Shown here piece after piece: positions 25,566 to 35,540 of a DNA stretch of 64,000 nt (position 1 is its first letter; each line of letters begins with the position of its first letter). The stretch is from contig OZ025846.1 of NCBI GenBank assembly GCA_964019425.1, positions 310,001 to 374,000 on the forward strand. The letters run 5' to 3'. This DNA comes from Flectonema sp. DT1601. Lineage: Eukaryota > Euglenozoa > Diplonemea > Diplonemida > Diplonemidae. The position numbers and the translations under genes are program-made. A model generated the notes under the pieces. That model saw only the letters and a list, made by a program, of their open reading frames with translations. It was not told where the DNA came from and did no database searches.

Positions 25566-28367
25566 ATGGAACTACTAAAAAATTTAAGCACTAGGGAAGT
25601 TGATATCCTCCGCTCTCAATTTGGAGAAAGCGGAGTAGTCGCATCAGATTTCTGCTCCATCCTCCGAGGGGTGGATCCTTCAAGGGCGTTAAAGTTGGAA
25701 GAGTATACGAATTTATTTCACGATATTGATGTCAGGCGAGAAGGTAAAGTAGGTTGGGATCGATTCTCAATGCACTTGATAAACAGTTCAATGATAGAAA
25801 AACAAACTGTCAGAATGTCGGCAATAAGAAAATACGTTCTTGAAAGCGTTTTTTACAACGAAATTCCGAATTCGGTTAAAAGACTGTACTACTACAATGA
25901 CATTGATAAAATTGGAAAACTGATATACAGAGGAAGGCAATCGGTCGTAACTTTGTGTGAACCTGACACAATGAAAACTTGGAAAGTAACTCCAGCGCTT
26001 GGATCAGCACCTCTGTGCGCACAAGTTATTAGTTCAACCTCATCACCTAATGTGTTAGCAGTCAGTTGCAGTGATATGTCGATGTCGTTATGGAATATGT
26101 CTACACCTGTTTTAAAACAAACTTACTATGAACGACTTGATGAATCGCAAACAGCATTGACTTGGTCACCAAGTTATAGCAAGCTACTCGTAGGAAGTCG
26201 GTCTGGAGTATTTTCTATTTGGAATTGTTCTGATCAATCAGCTCCAACCATCCAAGTCACAGACGTCCTTCACTCTCAAGGCATACTCGACATAGCTGTC
26301 GTTGATAATGTCTGTATAACTGCTTCAATGGATAGTTTTATAAAAGTAACTGATTTATCAAGAGGTCAGGTAACAGCAAAGTTAAAAGGTCACACTCACG
26401 GAGTGAACCATTTAAGCTATTGTAAAGAATATTCATTGTTATTATCTGGTGGGTACGAAAGACATCCGTGTGCTTGGATGTTTCATATGAATGATCGAAA
26501 ACCCTGGCCGCTTATTGATAAGTTACATCCTCATCGAGATTCTATTGTTGGTCTTCAAGCTGTTGGATCAACACCTCATGTTATTAGCACTGATAGGAAT
26601 GGTATTGTAAAGGTATGGGATGTCAGAACACTAAAGTGTGTTCAAACTCAACTTGTCGAAACTCCGTCAACGCTTCTATCTGTCGGAGCTGTCCCACCTG
26701 CATTAGTTGATTCAATGTGCTGTACTTGTCAGGATACTAATAAAATATTCGTTTCTGGTAGAACATTATCAGTTCTGAGGTACTCAACATCAACAAAACC
26801 AACCAGAGCTGATGACATGTGTGTTTCACTTCTGGTTTACAATAAACATAGCGATGAGTTTTTATCAGGTCATCAAGACACTATAAAAATATGGACCTTA
26901 TCTGGAACAATCGTAAGGATATTTAACAACATAACAACGTCTGATGTCACATGTGCCTGCATAGATGGAACAGGTAGGAGGTTTTTTGTTGGAACAGCAG
27001 CAGGTTTTGTTTGTGGATTCGCCTGGGCAACGGGAATCCAATTTAAAACTTTCAGTGAAACAGTCGGACATGAAATATCTCAATTGTCTTATGTTGAGGG
27101 TCACTCTTACTCAAAAATTGTTGTTTTTTCTTCAGAGGTTTGGTGCATACCTGACACACCTCAAAGCAGAGCAGTTAATTTGAAATTACTAGCTAAAGCT
27201 AGCATGGATTACGCTCAGGTGACATCAAGTTTAGTTCTGAGAAGTGGAATTGTGATTGGGACTTCATTGGGATCAATCTTCATGTGTGACAGTGACGGTG
27301 CTCATTTCTTAGGTATCGCATCACAACTACCGAGACAGCAGGCGATTCGATGTTTGACTAGTATATCTGAGACACCATTTGTTGCTTTCACTGGTGATTG
27401 TTATGTGATCCATTTTTCGACAAGTAGATCGAGTAGCGGTGATTCTCCGAATAAAATATTAACTTACCGAGCTATAAATCCAAAAATACACACCTCAACA
27501 AACGTCAAGTTCGATTCCGGGGAACAACACCCAAAGCTTCCATTCCCTGGTAGATGTCTTATGTCTGGTGAACGACTTGGTTTACATCCTGTTGGTGCGA
27601 CGTTGTCGGATCCTGATAGAAAAAGTTTTGGTGATCGATTGGGAGTTCAGTCACCTCCATCAGTAACGACGATGTACTACTCAATCACTTCGAATGAATT
27701 AGTGACTGGTACTGATCATGGATGGGTTGTTATTTATTCAATGAAAAAGTTATTGGATTTTATTACATCAGAAAACATTAATTCAAAACCTCAACCAGTT
27801 CTTGACGTTACTCGAATGTGGTTAGCACACTCGGAAGAGATTAGTGTAATGTTTGGAATAGAATCGAAGGGTGTTATTGTGACTGCTAGTTTTGATTTTC
27901 AAATTTTACTTTGGGATCGGAGTGGTGTCTGTTTAGCATCCTTACAACAGGACAGAACCATTGCAGCACAGCGACTATCAACTATTAAAGATGAGATTGC
28001 AGAGATTGTCTCGGATGTGTTGGCACCTGAGGAAGATTCAGAACAAAACTTGGCTATACCAAAAAGTGAAGTGAGGAAGGAACTTCTCTTACCGCGAGAG
28101 AGTTTTCCACAATTACTTTCAAACAATAACAGCGTACCTTCTATTGTTGTTAATGTTCCTTCTTCTGTAATTACAGATAGCAAGACTCCGACTCAAACAT
28201 CAATTAAATTCCCTCAAAGTATAGTTAAACATGGTGTTAGAACCAGATCTCTAAAGTTAAGTTGTTTTCAACAACGGCCATTGCCACCTAATTCCCCTCC
28301 CAGTTTTGGAGGAAGGCATCGCCGACCACGTTTCGTGAATTGTCTTCCGAATATACCTTCGAAGTGA
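25566..28367 (+). CDS. EF-hand-like plus WD40-repeat protein (WDR49/WDR64-like)
   Basis: A single exon encodes 933 residues. Residues 1-110 are helical and contain one degenerate EF-hand-type loop (DIDVRREGKVGW, residues 53-64), with Gly60 and Val62 where expected but poor acidic ligands, so calcium binding is doubtful. From about residue 135 to 810 there are many WD-type blades, for example VKVWDVRTLKC near residue 350, IKIWTLSG near 440 and ILLWDRSG near 780, enough for two propellers. The C-terminal 120 residues are Ser/Pro-rich and probably disordered, ending in a basic Pro/Arg tail. An N-terminal EF-hand region followed by two WD40 propellers is the layout of metazoan WDR49/WDR64, some of which are axonemal. 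That assignment rests on architecture only. A generic WD40 scaffold is the alternative. Confidence 0.88.
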   Translation: MELLKNLSTREVDILRSQFGESGVVASDFCSILRGVDPSRALKLEEYTNLFHDIDVRREGKVGWDRFSMHLINSSMIEKQTVRMSAIRKYVLESVFYNEIPNSVKRLYYYNDIDKIGKLIYRGRQSVVTLCEPDTMKTWKVTPALGSAPLCAQVISSTSSPNVLAVSCSDMSMSLWNMSTPVLKQTYYERLDESQTALTWSPSYSKLLVGSRSGVFSIWNCSDQSAPTIQVTDVLHSQGILDIAVVDNVCITASMDSFIKVTDLSRGQVTAKLKGHTHGVNHLSYCKEYSLLLSGGYERHPCAWMFHMNDRKPWPLIDKLHPHRDSIVGLQAVGSTPHVISTDRNGIVKVWDVRTLKCVQTQLVETPSTLLSVGAVPPALVDSMCCTCQDTNKIFVSGRTLSVLRYSTSTKPTRADDMCVSLLVYNKHSDEFLSGHQDTIKIWTLSGTIVRIFNNITTSDVTCACIDGTGRRFFVGTAAGFVCGFAWATGIQFKTFSETVGHEISQLSYVEGHSYSKIVVFSSEVWCIPDTPQSRAVNLKLLAKASMDYAQVTSSLVLRSGIVIGTSLGSIFMCDSDGAHFLGIASQLPRQQAIRCLTSISETPFVAFTGDCYVIHFSTSRSSSGDSPNKILTYRAINPKIHTSTNVKFDSGEQHPKLPFPGRCLMSGERLGLHPVGATLSDPDRKSFGDRLGVQSPPSVTTMYYSITSNELVTGTDHGWVVIYSMKKLLDFITSENINSKPQPVLDVTRMWLAHSEEISVMFGIESKGVIVTASFDFQILLWDRSGVCLASLQQDRTIAAQRLSTIKDEIAEIVSDVLAPEEDSEQNLAIPKSEVRKELLLPRESFPQLLSNNNSVPSIVVNVPSSVITDSKTPTQTSIKFPQSIVKHGVRTRSLKLSCFQQRPLPPNSPPSFGGRHRRPRFVNCLPNIPSK

Positions 28368-28687
28368 ATTCTTTTTTTTAAAAAAAATTATTATTATGTT
28401 ATGAGCGTTGTGAGAATCTTCTCTGCGTTCTGTATTTCCAATCCAGTCCTACTACCGTGGGATTTGTTTTGTTTACTTTGAATGTTTGTTATTTAAACTC
28501 TGATTTGGTGTTTTTTAATGTGTTGATTCTAATCTCATACTCTTCATCCATTGGTTGGTAAACATGTTGGTGTTGGTTGTTGTGTATTGTGAGATGGTGG
28601 TTTTCTTTTTTTTCGAGTACATTATTTCTTGTTAATCTCCTTTCTTCTATCAGACAGTACGCCCGCAATCGGCAACAACATCTGCTG
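28368..28687. other. intergenic spacer with candidate leader acceptor
   Basis: AT-rich with no independent gene. A CTCCTTTCTTCTATCAG run ends at 28653, 34 nt before the cytochrome b5 start, and is the likeliest 5' end of that mRNA. The frame stays open upstream of the ATG (28654-28687), so a longer N-terminus through an unseen upstream exon cannot be excluded. Confidence 0.45.
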
Positions 28688-29147
28688 ATGCCAGCTGTTG
28701 CAAGTTCAAGTATGTTTTATTTATTTATTTATTTTTTTTTTTTTTTTCATTTGAAAAAAATTTAAATTAAATTAAATATCAACAGGCAGGGCATGGCATT
28801 CTCGCATCCGGATGGAGGACAGACGGATTGCGCAGCGGAAGTCGTTAATGGGATTTGTTAGTACCGTAGGAACTGCGAGTCATACTAGAAAAGATAGAAA
28901 ATTCACAAGAGAAGATGTAGCAGAGCACTGCACTGCTAATGATATGTGGGTTATTGCTCACGGAATGGTGTATGATGTGACGAAGGCTTTTAATGATCAC
29001 CCAGGAGGTCAACAAGTACTTTTAAGAAAAGCAGGTACTGACGTTTCACGTGATTACGATCACCACCGTGATCACGCTAGGTGGAAAAGATACCGAATTG
29101 GGACTCTCGAAAATGAAGGCGACGGTCCCATGTGTGCCGTTATGTAG
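28688..29147 (+). CDS. cytochrome b5-domain protein with C-terminal CaaX-like box
   Basis: Exons 28688-28709 and 28786-29147 join in phase across a 76-nt intron (GTATGT donor, ATCAACAG acceptor), giving 127 residues. The heme-binding domain spans about residues 46-115. It has the hallmark HPGG (axial His79), a preceding WVIAHGMVYDVT core strand and a His cluster (DHHRDH, around 100-104) supplying the second ligand before YRIGTLE. This spacing is one or two residues tighter than in animal b5. Such proteins pass single electrons to lipid or sterol enzymes. There is no transmembrane tail. Instead the protein ends CAVM, which fits a CaaX prenylation signal and could anchor it to membrane. The ATG at 28812 would give a shorter 111-residue form lacking exon 1; the spliced form is preferred because the short first exon is in phase. 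Confidence 0.87.
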
Positions 29148-30799
29148 AAACACCTTTAAAGTGCTCCGTGAAATATCAACAGCAGCACATGCATCCTGAA
29201 AAGGTTTGCTTATATATAGTTATTGTGTGGAGGAGATTAACTATAGCATGTGCCATAAAACAAACAAATATTCGTTATTGATTAGAAGGACCACGACAAG
29301 GAAACTCTCTAGCCCCTCTCCTTGAATACAGTGTGGTTCTTGTAAAATTATTGTTTTGAAGCAAAAATCCTTTTCAGAAAAATATGCTGCATCAGACCTG
29401 TACTTTTTTTTATCTTAGTGGGTGATAATATTTATTTGATCAACCTTTACACACACACAAAAAAAAAAAAAATAAATAAATAATAATAAGCTAAAGTTTT
29501 ATATAAGGTGATTAGCCTATTTTTTTTTTCCTTATTTTTTTTTCCTGTTATTATAATCAAAGGTGCGTTTAGCTTAACCTTGCTGTTATCTGACACGTGA
29601 TGAATCTCGATTCCAACAGTAGTATTGCACGGCAAGTCTTGCACTCAATTCTGTTGTTTACGTGTCAAAGTAAGGTTATATAGGCCTTCATCTATCAAGT
29701 GCGTAGTGAGCCCTTACTCATACTGACGTGAGAGTCAGTTTTGTTGCGTGCCAATGGAAGTTATTATTGGAAAAAACCAATAAAAGTCAATCTATTATTC
29801 TCCCAAAGGGGAGTGTTTTCCCTACAGTCTCCGCCTCAAATAATTTTAATATGATTGTCTAAGGTGCGGCGCGTTTTTTTTTTTTTTTTTTTTTTTTGTT
29901 TGTTTGTTTGTTTGCTGTTTTTCCAGTCAAATACTAGCCTCAGGTATAGAGTAGTTGACTCTGCTTTAGTTCTTTAGAGATGTAGAGAATTCAGACTTCT
30001 TCGGGAAAAAAAAAAAAAAAAAAAAAAAAAAAAGAAAATATTCGACGACTCGTTTTTTGATTAAAATCAAAGTCATCTCTCCTCAAAGGATAAAGAGTTG
30101 TTTTTATTTCTTTATATAGTACTAAAGTCATTTCAGAAGGTAATAAAAAAAACCAAAAGAATCCACCGTGCTGGTGACAAAGCCAGGACAAGAAATATGC
30201 CTGATGTTAGTGGAGTAGAGTTTTTAATGGTTTAGAGACGTTATTGTTGTTTTCTGACTATCCATAAGACACACTACGGGGAGGCAACTTGTATTTGGTT
30301 TACACTTTTTAAAGACTACCAGCTTTCTCAGATAAAATTCTAGCAGATAAAGAACCATACTAATAATGTGTTTTCTTGCCGGTTTTAAAAAAAAAAACAA
30401 CCTAGCGACAGATTCGAACTTGGTAAATTTCATTTCTGCACTTTTGCAGATTTGCTCGAAAGTGAAATAAGAAAGAAAAGAAAAAGAAAACGCCTGCCTC
30501 TTTTACAACCCTACATGAGATTTCCGGGTTCAAGGCTGAAGAAAGCAGGTCACGCGGTCCTTAGCTTGCTCGGATTGCACACATGTAGAATGTCAACTAA
30601 CCAGCGGGTGTAGTTCCATCAGTGTCTTCTCTCCCTTTTTATTTATAAAAAAGTTAATTATTTTATTGCCTTTCACTGACCCCTTCTCTCATGTCAGAGA
30701 GTCTTCGTATACGTTACCAATATGACTTTGTCGTTTGAAAGGAGGAACTTGGGCGTAGGATGGGAAGTTATTTTCACTTATATTCTTCTTTCCGACGGG

Positions 30800-30830
<31 letters not shown>

Positions 30831-33644
30831 AATTTGCTTTCTCAGCTGTCTGAAATACACACAATATTTCGGAAGCTTCGATTCCCCCCCCCATCCTCTT
30901 TTTCTTTTTATGTTGTTGTTCGATCAGAGCTTGGTTCGGTTCACTTAGGGCGACCACAACGCGCGAGCAACGGGTACCTGTGGCTGTTTAGATGACTACT
31001 GATGATCTGAAGTGAACCCATCAATTCGTTTTTTCTTTTTCTCTTAATCCAAAACAGTTTTTTGTGTCGGCATCTGCAGGTGCGTCAACAAAAACAAGAA
31101 TAGTAGTAGTGGCTATTGTTTAGGTGAATACATTTTTTTTTTCCCCCTCCATCCATTTATTGTACGTGATCCTTGAAATTACCAGATTCGACAACGTCTT
31201 CTGGTCAATAAGACAAAAACGAAAAATAAAAAAAAAAATATCATTTTCCCCCTTTTTATGTTTTTCTTTTTTCCAAACATAATTTTTCTTTGATTAACAA
31301 CTACATATATTTTTTTTCAGTCAAATACTTGATATTAATTTTGTTTTCTTAATACCTAAAGTTGTTACTTTTACCTTTACATTGTCAAAAGTTTCACCCC
31401 TCTTTTTTTTTATTCTGAGAAACATAGAGTTCTGAAGTAGTTCTTTTTTTTGGTTACTCAGCAGCTTCTCTCTTCCCCCATGTTCAGGATACAAACGTTG
31501 AAAAACACACTGCACCAGCTCTGGATTTGCTGCATTCGATTTTGCAGCATCAATGATGCTGCGTAGTGAGTTTGCTTTTTTTTTTTTTTTTTTTTTTTTT
31601 AAGATAGTTCGGGTAGTCATTTCAGATAAAATGAGTTTTTTTTTTTTTTCTTGAAATTTGACTCCCCACTGTTTTTGATAAAATAAAAATTAAAAAAAAA
31701 AAAAAAAAAAAAAACAAATTTATGTATTTTTCCACATTTGCGGAACTTCATACTGTCAGCAGAGTTCAGAAGCATTTTATTTGTAGCGCACTACCACGTC
31801 TACCCCTTCTGCTCTTGCGACAGTGTACACCCAGCTACCGCTGTTGTTGATGAGTTGTGAGAGAACGTGAATACGGGGTTGAAATCATTTTTATGATTGA
31901 TGTGAACATTAGTAGGGCCTTCTTCTAACGCATTATCGCGTCTGTTCCCTTTCCACTCTTTCGATGCTCTGATTCATCATAAGAGACTGTGAGACTGTGG
32001 TTGATTGACGCTCGGCCCCCTCACCCCTTGATGTTGCTTGGATAGGAATTCGTTGCCTTTTTTTTTTTTTTTTTTTTAAATTATTCTGTGACCTCCCTTT
32101 GGATAAACCACAAATATCATAAATAGTTGGCTTGCAAGGTGAATAATTGCCTGCCCCCCCCACCAAAGGTCAGAGTGCACAAAATATTTTGTATTCCTCG
32201 CCAGTGGCGTGTTTGTTATATTCTCCTAGTAAACAGATGTGTTGTTGCACACAATTCTGATGAATGGTTGTGAGATTGCTTCTCTTGTAATCATATAGTA
32301 CTCTCCCTTCCAAATACGTTTTTTTTTTTTTTTTTCCCTCCTCTTCGTCATCATTGCAGAGTCGAAAAATCTCATTATGGCAGTGGGGGGGGATTCAGGT
32401 GAACATTTCCTCCCGTGATCTGTTCTATTCCTGGACACATATATCTCATTATGATTTTAAAAAAAAAAAAAAAAAAAAAATTCATGTTCATATCTGCTTG
32501 GTACTCCGGCGGATATGTACCTGAATTATATCGTAAAAGAGGGTAAACCAACTGTCCTAACTGTGTCAATGAATTAATATAGGAAAATTAGAATCACGAT
32601 TTTAGTAAGTAAAAAGGACGTTCCAGGATTGTACTTCAACTGTTGCGTAACCATGCTAACTAAAATAGTTTTATATCTTTTTTTTCTTTAAAAAAAACTA
32701 TATATTGTTATTTATAAGGCGGAGGTTTTCCTTTTATTCCATTTTATTTCATTCCCTTTTTTTTTTTTTTTCCTTTTGTTGTTGTAAAGTAGTACTCTAT
32801 TTGGCAAGTCTTTCTTGCACAAAATGAGGAGGAAATGAGCAGAAAAAAGAAAAAAACAAAAAAAAAAAAAATTAAACCATCAAAAGCACGTAATCTCAAG
32901 AACGATTATTATATAAGAGTCTGTGAGAGTGAGAGCATTTTGCCTGGAAGACCCAGTGCTGAATTAAGTTATCTCATGGGTTTATTATTGCATAATGAAC
33001 ATACGGCAAGAACATAAATTACGTTTATAGTAAGTTTTTCCGTTATACCTCTTTTTTTTTTTCCCCCCCTTCCTTCTTTTTCTTGATTTTTTGCACGGAA
33101 TTATATTAGTGAAAGAACACATCTTTCACTAATAACGAAAAAAAAACAAAAAAAAAACAAAAAAAAAAACAACAGAACGCATAGACTACTATAGACTTGC
33201 GGGCAAAAGTACAGTTTTTTTTTTTTTTTTTTTTTTAAATTCTTGGTTGTACATATTTCGCTTTTTTTTTTTTTTTTTTTTTCAAGTCCTTTTTTTTCCC
33301 TCGGTAACCAGCTTCAACGCTTATATAAGCAGCTATTCATGAGTTTTATGGTTCAGATTGGGATTTTTTTTTTTTGTTGTTGTTATTGGTTGTTTTCGAC
33401 CTATATTCGCTAATTATACATTTATTTAATTTAATTATAATTATTATTATTATATTATTCTTTATTTTCTTTTTTTTTTTGATTTTTTTTTTTTTGTTTT
33501 ATATAAAATAAAAAATAATGGAAATTTCCATCGTCGGGATACGGTAGCGTGAACATATCAAAAAAAAAAAAAAAAAAATACAACACTTGATTAAAATATC
33601 GTGTGCTCAATTATTGAACACAAAAGAATTGAAAAGCATCCCTC
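29148..33644. other. long gene-poor, homopolymer-rich region
   Basis: About 4.5 kb with no open frame I would call a gene on either strand. It contains many long A or T tracts (for example around 29875-29897, 30006-30033, 30800-30828, 31578-31600, 31692-31714, 32460-32480, 33216-33236, 33263-33282), a TTTG microsatellite near 29897-29916, and an AT-rich stretch at 33410-33510. A small frame at 32835-33017 (60 aa, Lys-rich start) has weak coding character in its second half but no recognisable domain. I found no tRNA, rRNA or snRNA that I could support. It may hold promoters, a polycistron boundary or decayed sequence. Confidence 0.5.
33105..33133. other. perfect 11-bp inverted repeat (hairpin)
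   Basis: Arms ATTAGTGAAAG (33105-33115) and CTTTCACTAAT (33123-33133) are exact reverse complements around a 7-nt loop, AACACAT. A long A/C-rich run follows directly. A structured RNA, a processing signal or a protein-binding palindrome are all possible; none is shown. Confidence 0.7.
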
Positions 33645-33767
33645 TTCGTTCTGTTGGGGTGAGTGTTTGTTACAAAACGGCTTGTTTCACACATGTACAA
33701 ATTTCTTACAACTATTCTTGCTTTTTTGAAAAATAAAAAATACTTATTAAGTATCAGACGAAAAAAA

Positions 33768-33907
33768 AAACCATTCAGATAAAAGCCTTAAATATTATTT
33801 TGTTGATCTGAGACAAATTAATGGCGGCACAGGGGAAACGCATAACATGACATAGAAAAATAAAACGGTTTTTTAATCTGAATGGTTTCTTTCTCCGAAT
33901 TCGTCGG
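33768..33907. repeat. short inverted-repeat element E1 with adjoining hairpin
   Basis: A 13-bp perfect terminal inverted repeat, AAACCATTCAGAT at 33768-33780 and ATCTGAATGGTTT at 33876-33888, bounds 121 bp. A small palindrome, CCGAATTCGTCGG (33895-33907), follows. A second element (33916-34042) lies in tandem. Related copies are at 51785-51924 and 54853-54992. It could be a small non-autonomous DNA element or the gene of a structured RNA. There is no coding capacity. Confidence 0.7.
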
Positions 33908-33915
33908 TTCAAAAG

Positions 33916-34042
33916 AAACCATTCAGATTAACCTTATATTTCGTTGAACGCAGACAAAATCCTGTCGCACGGGGAAAATAAATCATGACCATAAGAAATA
34001 ATCGGTTTTCAATCTGAATAGTTTCTTCTCCGACTACGTCGG
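33916..34042. repeat. short inverted-repeat element E2 with adjoining hairpin
   Basis: Left arm AAACCATTCAGAT at 33916-33928; right arm ATCTGAATAGTTT at 34012-34024, one mismatch. The trailing palindrome CCGACTACGTCGG is at 34030-34042. It is diverged from E1 inside the arms, while both arms and the palindrome stem are kept. Confidence 0.65.
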
Positions 34043-34289
34043 TACAAAAAAAAAAAAAAAAAGGGTTTTTTATACAGACGTAACATTCTTTAGGAAGAGG
34101 TTGATTTTTTCACCTTTGATTATGAGAATGTTGTTCACTCTGTTCATGCGGTGGGGTAGTTATTTGATTTTTTTAAAACATGTCGTGGATCTCACGGATA
34201 TAATAGAACCATTCACCCCCACAGAATTCCCCAGTTTGTGTTCAGTACGTGCACACTCGAATAGGAATAAAAAAAGAACTTCAACCATA

Positions 34290-34557
34290 CACCACCACAG
34301 ATGATAAAATTACAAACCTAAATCGCAACAACGAAAAAAAAAAAAAAAAAACCTCTAATAACCGTCTGCGAAGATATAAAAGACGATAATGAAAAAGGGG
34401 AAAAAAAAAAAAAAAAAGTGAATCATACCCGTCTATCTACATTTTTTTTCAGTTTGGCGCGTCGCCATGCAAATTTCTGTTACAGCTGTTTTATTAGTTA
34501 TTTAGTGCAATTCGTGTTTCATGTGATTTGTTATACCTTTTTCAAATTTATTTACAG
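34290..34557. other. unique leader of the first array unit
   Basis: This sequence occurs once in the window. It holds two long A tracts (34334-34351 and 34401-34417), pyrimidine-rich stretches, and ends in TTTATTTACAG at 34547-34557, exactly where homology to the other array units begins. The array therefore starts at what looks like a splice acceptor. It may carry the only non-repeated promoter or leader for copy 1. Confidence 0.5.
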
Positions 34558-34680
34558 CAAGGTCGAGGGAGTTTGCATTGGGTGTGCTGTAGTTATTTAT
34601 CATATTAAGTGTTGGTTCGCAGTTCCATCATTTCTATTTCCAACCAGACCACTCCAACGTATTCCAAAACTCAAATCAAA

Positions 34681-35139
34681 ATGATGTTTCAATTGTTCGT
34701 TAGCGTCTTCGCCATCGCAGCTGTGTCGGGTGCCTCTGCCAATGTGAACTGCAGCACAATCTATGAGCCAGATGTTTGTACGAAATCAAACTGCACATAC
34801 TCATACATGGCTAATGCTTGTTATAATAATACTATTCAGCATTCATGTGGTGAGGAAGCTGGACACGGTATCCTTTGTTCGATGAAGCAGAAATGTTGTG
34901 GAGGAGACTGGAGTGAGGACACGGCGAAGTGCGTCAACCCAGGTGAGTCTTGCTGCAGTGGACTGAGACACACGGTAGTCTGTGCTGTGGGTGACAGCTG
35001 CTGCACTTCGGGGAACAGCTTTGACGGAGCTTGTTACGACAGCAAGACTCAAATCTGCTGCACTCCACCAAGCATGAGTGCTGGGTACCCATGGTCCTGT
35101 CCTATTGGTAAGAAGTGTGGTGATGAGAGCTGTATCTAA
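34681..35139 (+). CDS. secreted Cys-rich protein, array copy 1
   Basis: 152 residues. I start at the ATG inside ATGATG, because it opens a clear signal peptide (about 1-20, MMFQLFVSVFAIAAVSGASA) and lies 58 nt after a TTCGCAG acceptor. The mature part has 20 cysteines and three N-glycosylation sequons (Asn23, Asn37, Asn49). From residue 65 the Cys pattern is modular: C-x5-CC, C-x6-CC, C-x5-CC, C-x7-CC, then C-x5-C-x4-C. Repeating CC pairs recall granulin/epithelin-type stacked disulfide modules, but the spacing does not match that family exactly. No transmembrane or GPI-type tail is present, so the product is probably secreted or cell-wall/surface-retained. Its role is unknown; the 16-fold amplification implies a need for large amounts. 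This copy has the class A 3' flank (ACACATCG...TTGTTCC). Confidence 0.93.
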   Translation: MMFQLFVSVFAIAAVSGASANVNCSTIYEPDVCTKSNCTYSYMANACYNNTIQHSCGEEAGHGILCSMKQKCCGGDWSEDTAKCVNPGESCCSGLRHTVVCAVGDSCCTSGNSFDGACYDSKTQICCTPPSMSAGYPWSCPIGKKCGDESCI

Positions 35140-35360
35140 GATCGTGGTAGTGTATTTTACACATCGTAATAATTGTTCCTCTCCCCTGTTACTTAACTGT
35201 GAAAGGTCTTCAAATGAATGTCGCAGCACCAATTTGTTCTGTTTCGCCCAGAGTGCTCCTTTTGTTTTGCCTGCCAAAGTCTTTTGTTTATTTGTGTTCC
35301 TCTTTTAGATTAACGCCTGCGAATAACTCGTGTTACTCTGTTTGTGAGCATATCCCATAC

Positions 35361-35366
35361 AATAAA
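35361..35366 (+). promoter_or_regulatory. AATAAA polyadenylation-like signal (first unit; repeated in every unit)
   Basis: AATAAA lies 222 nt after the copy 1 stop, inside CATACAATAAATTTC, and is kept in every unit. In the alternative tails it reads CATACAATAAATTTGTAAAG (51534 and 54602 regions). It is a plausible cleavage signal if this organism uses the AAUAAA rule. Confidence 0.4.
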
Positions 35367-35540
35367 TTTCTAAATTAATAATCTCGCGGACGAATTCAGC
35401 AGCACCAACTCCAACTTGCTCTGTTTCGCCCGTGGTGCTCCTCTAGTTTGTGTGTCAGAATTCTTATCCGCATCTTTTCTCAAATTAATTGAAATTCTGT
35501 TCCTCTTTAATCCGATCCTTGGCGCCTGTGAGTAACTCTT

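Larger units (their letters stand above)
33645..34289. repeat. array flank repeat F, copy 1
   Basis: This block recurs at 51662-52172 and 54730-55240. It starts with TTCGTTCTGTTGGGGTGAG and ends near CTTCAACCATA. Copy 1 is longer because it carries two tandem inverted-repeat elements where the others carry one. The downstream copies match each other much better than copy 1. It lies between the gene-poor region and the first array unit. Confidence 0.9.

Noticed and set aside
30400-30600. Possible tRNA (GATTCGAAC and GGGTTCAAG look like T-loop sequence)
   Set aside because: No pairing T-stem, anticodon stem or acceptor stem could be assembled around either.
30980-31010. C/D-box snoRNA (TGATGA close to CTGA)
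   Set aside because: The two boxes are almost adjacent, leaving no room for a guide, and there is no terminal stem.
32835-33017. Small Lys-rich 60-residue frame
   Set aside because: It is short, starts in an A-rich tract and has no domain or leader context; noted only in the region description.
33768-34024. E1/E2 as a typical MITE with proven transposition
   Set aside because: I see inverted arms but no clear target-site duplication, and the copies in the window are explained by duplication of the flank.
34609-34680. 24-residue N-terminal extension of the Cys-rich protein
   Set aside because: It begins at GTG, overlaps the likely acceptor and 5' UTR, and would bury the signal peptide.
34843-35277. 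144-residue frame on the - strand within array units (also at 47183, 48417, 49651, 52719)
   Set aside because: It mirrors the Cys-rich coding region in the opposite frame, is shortened by a stop in class B and class C units, and has no domain or signal.
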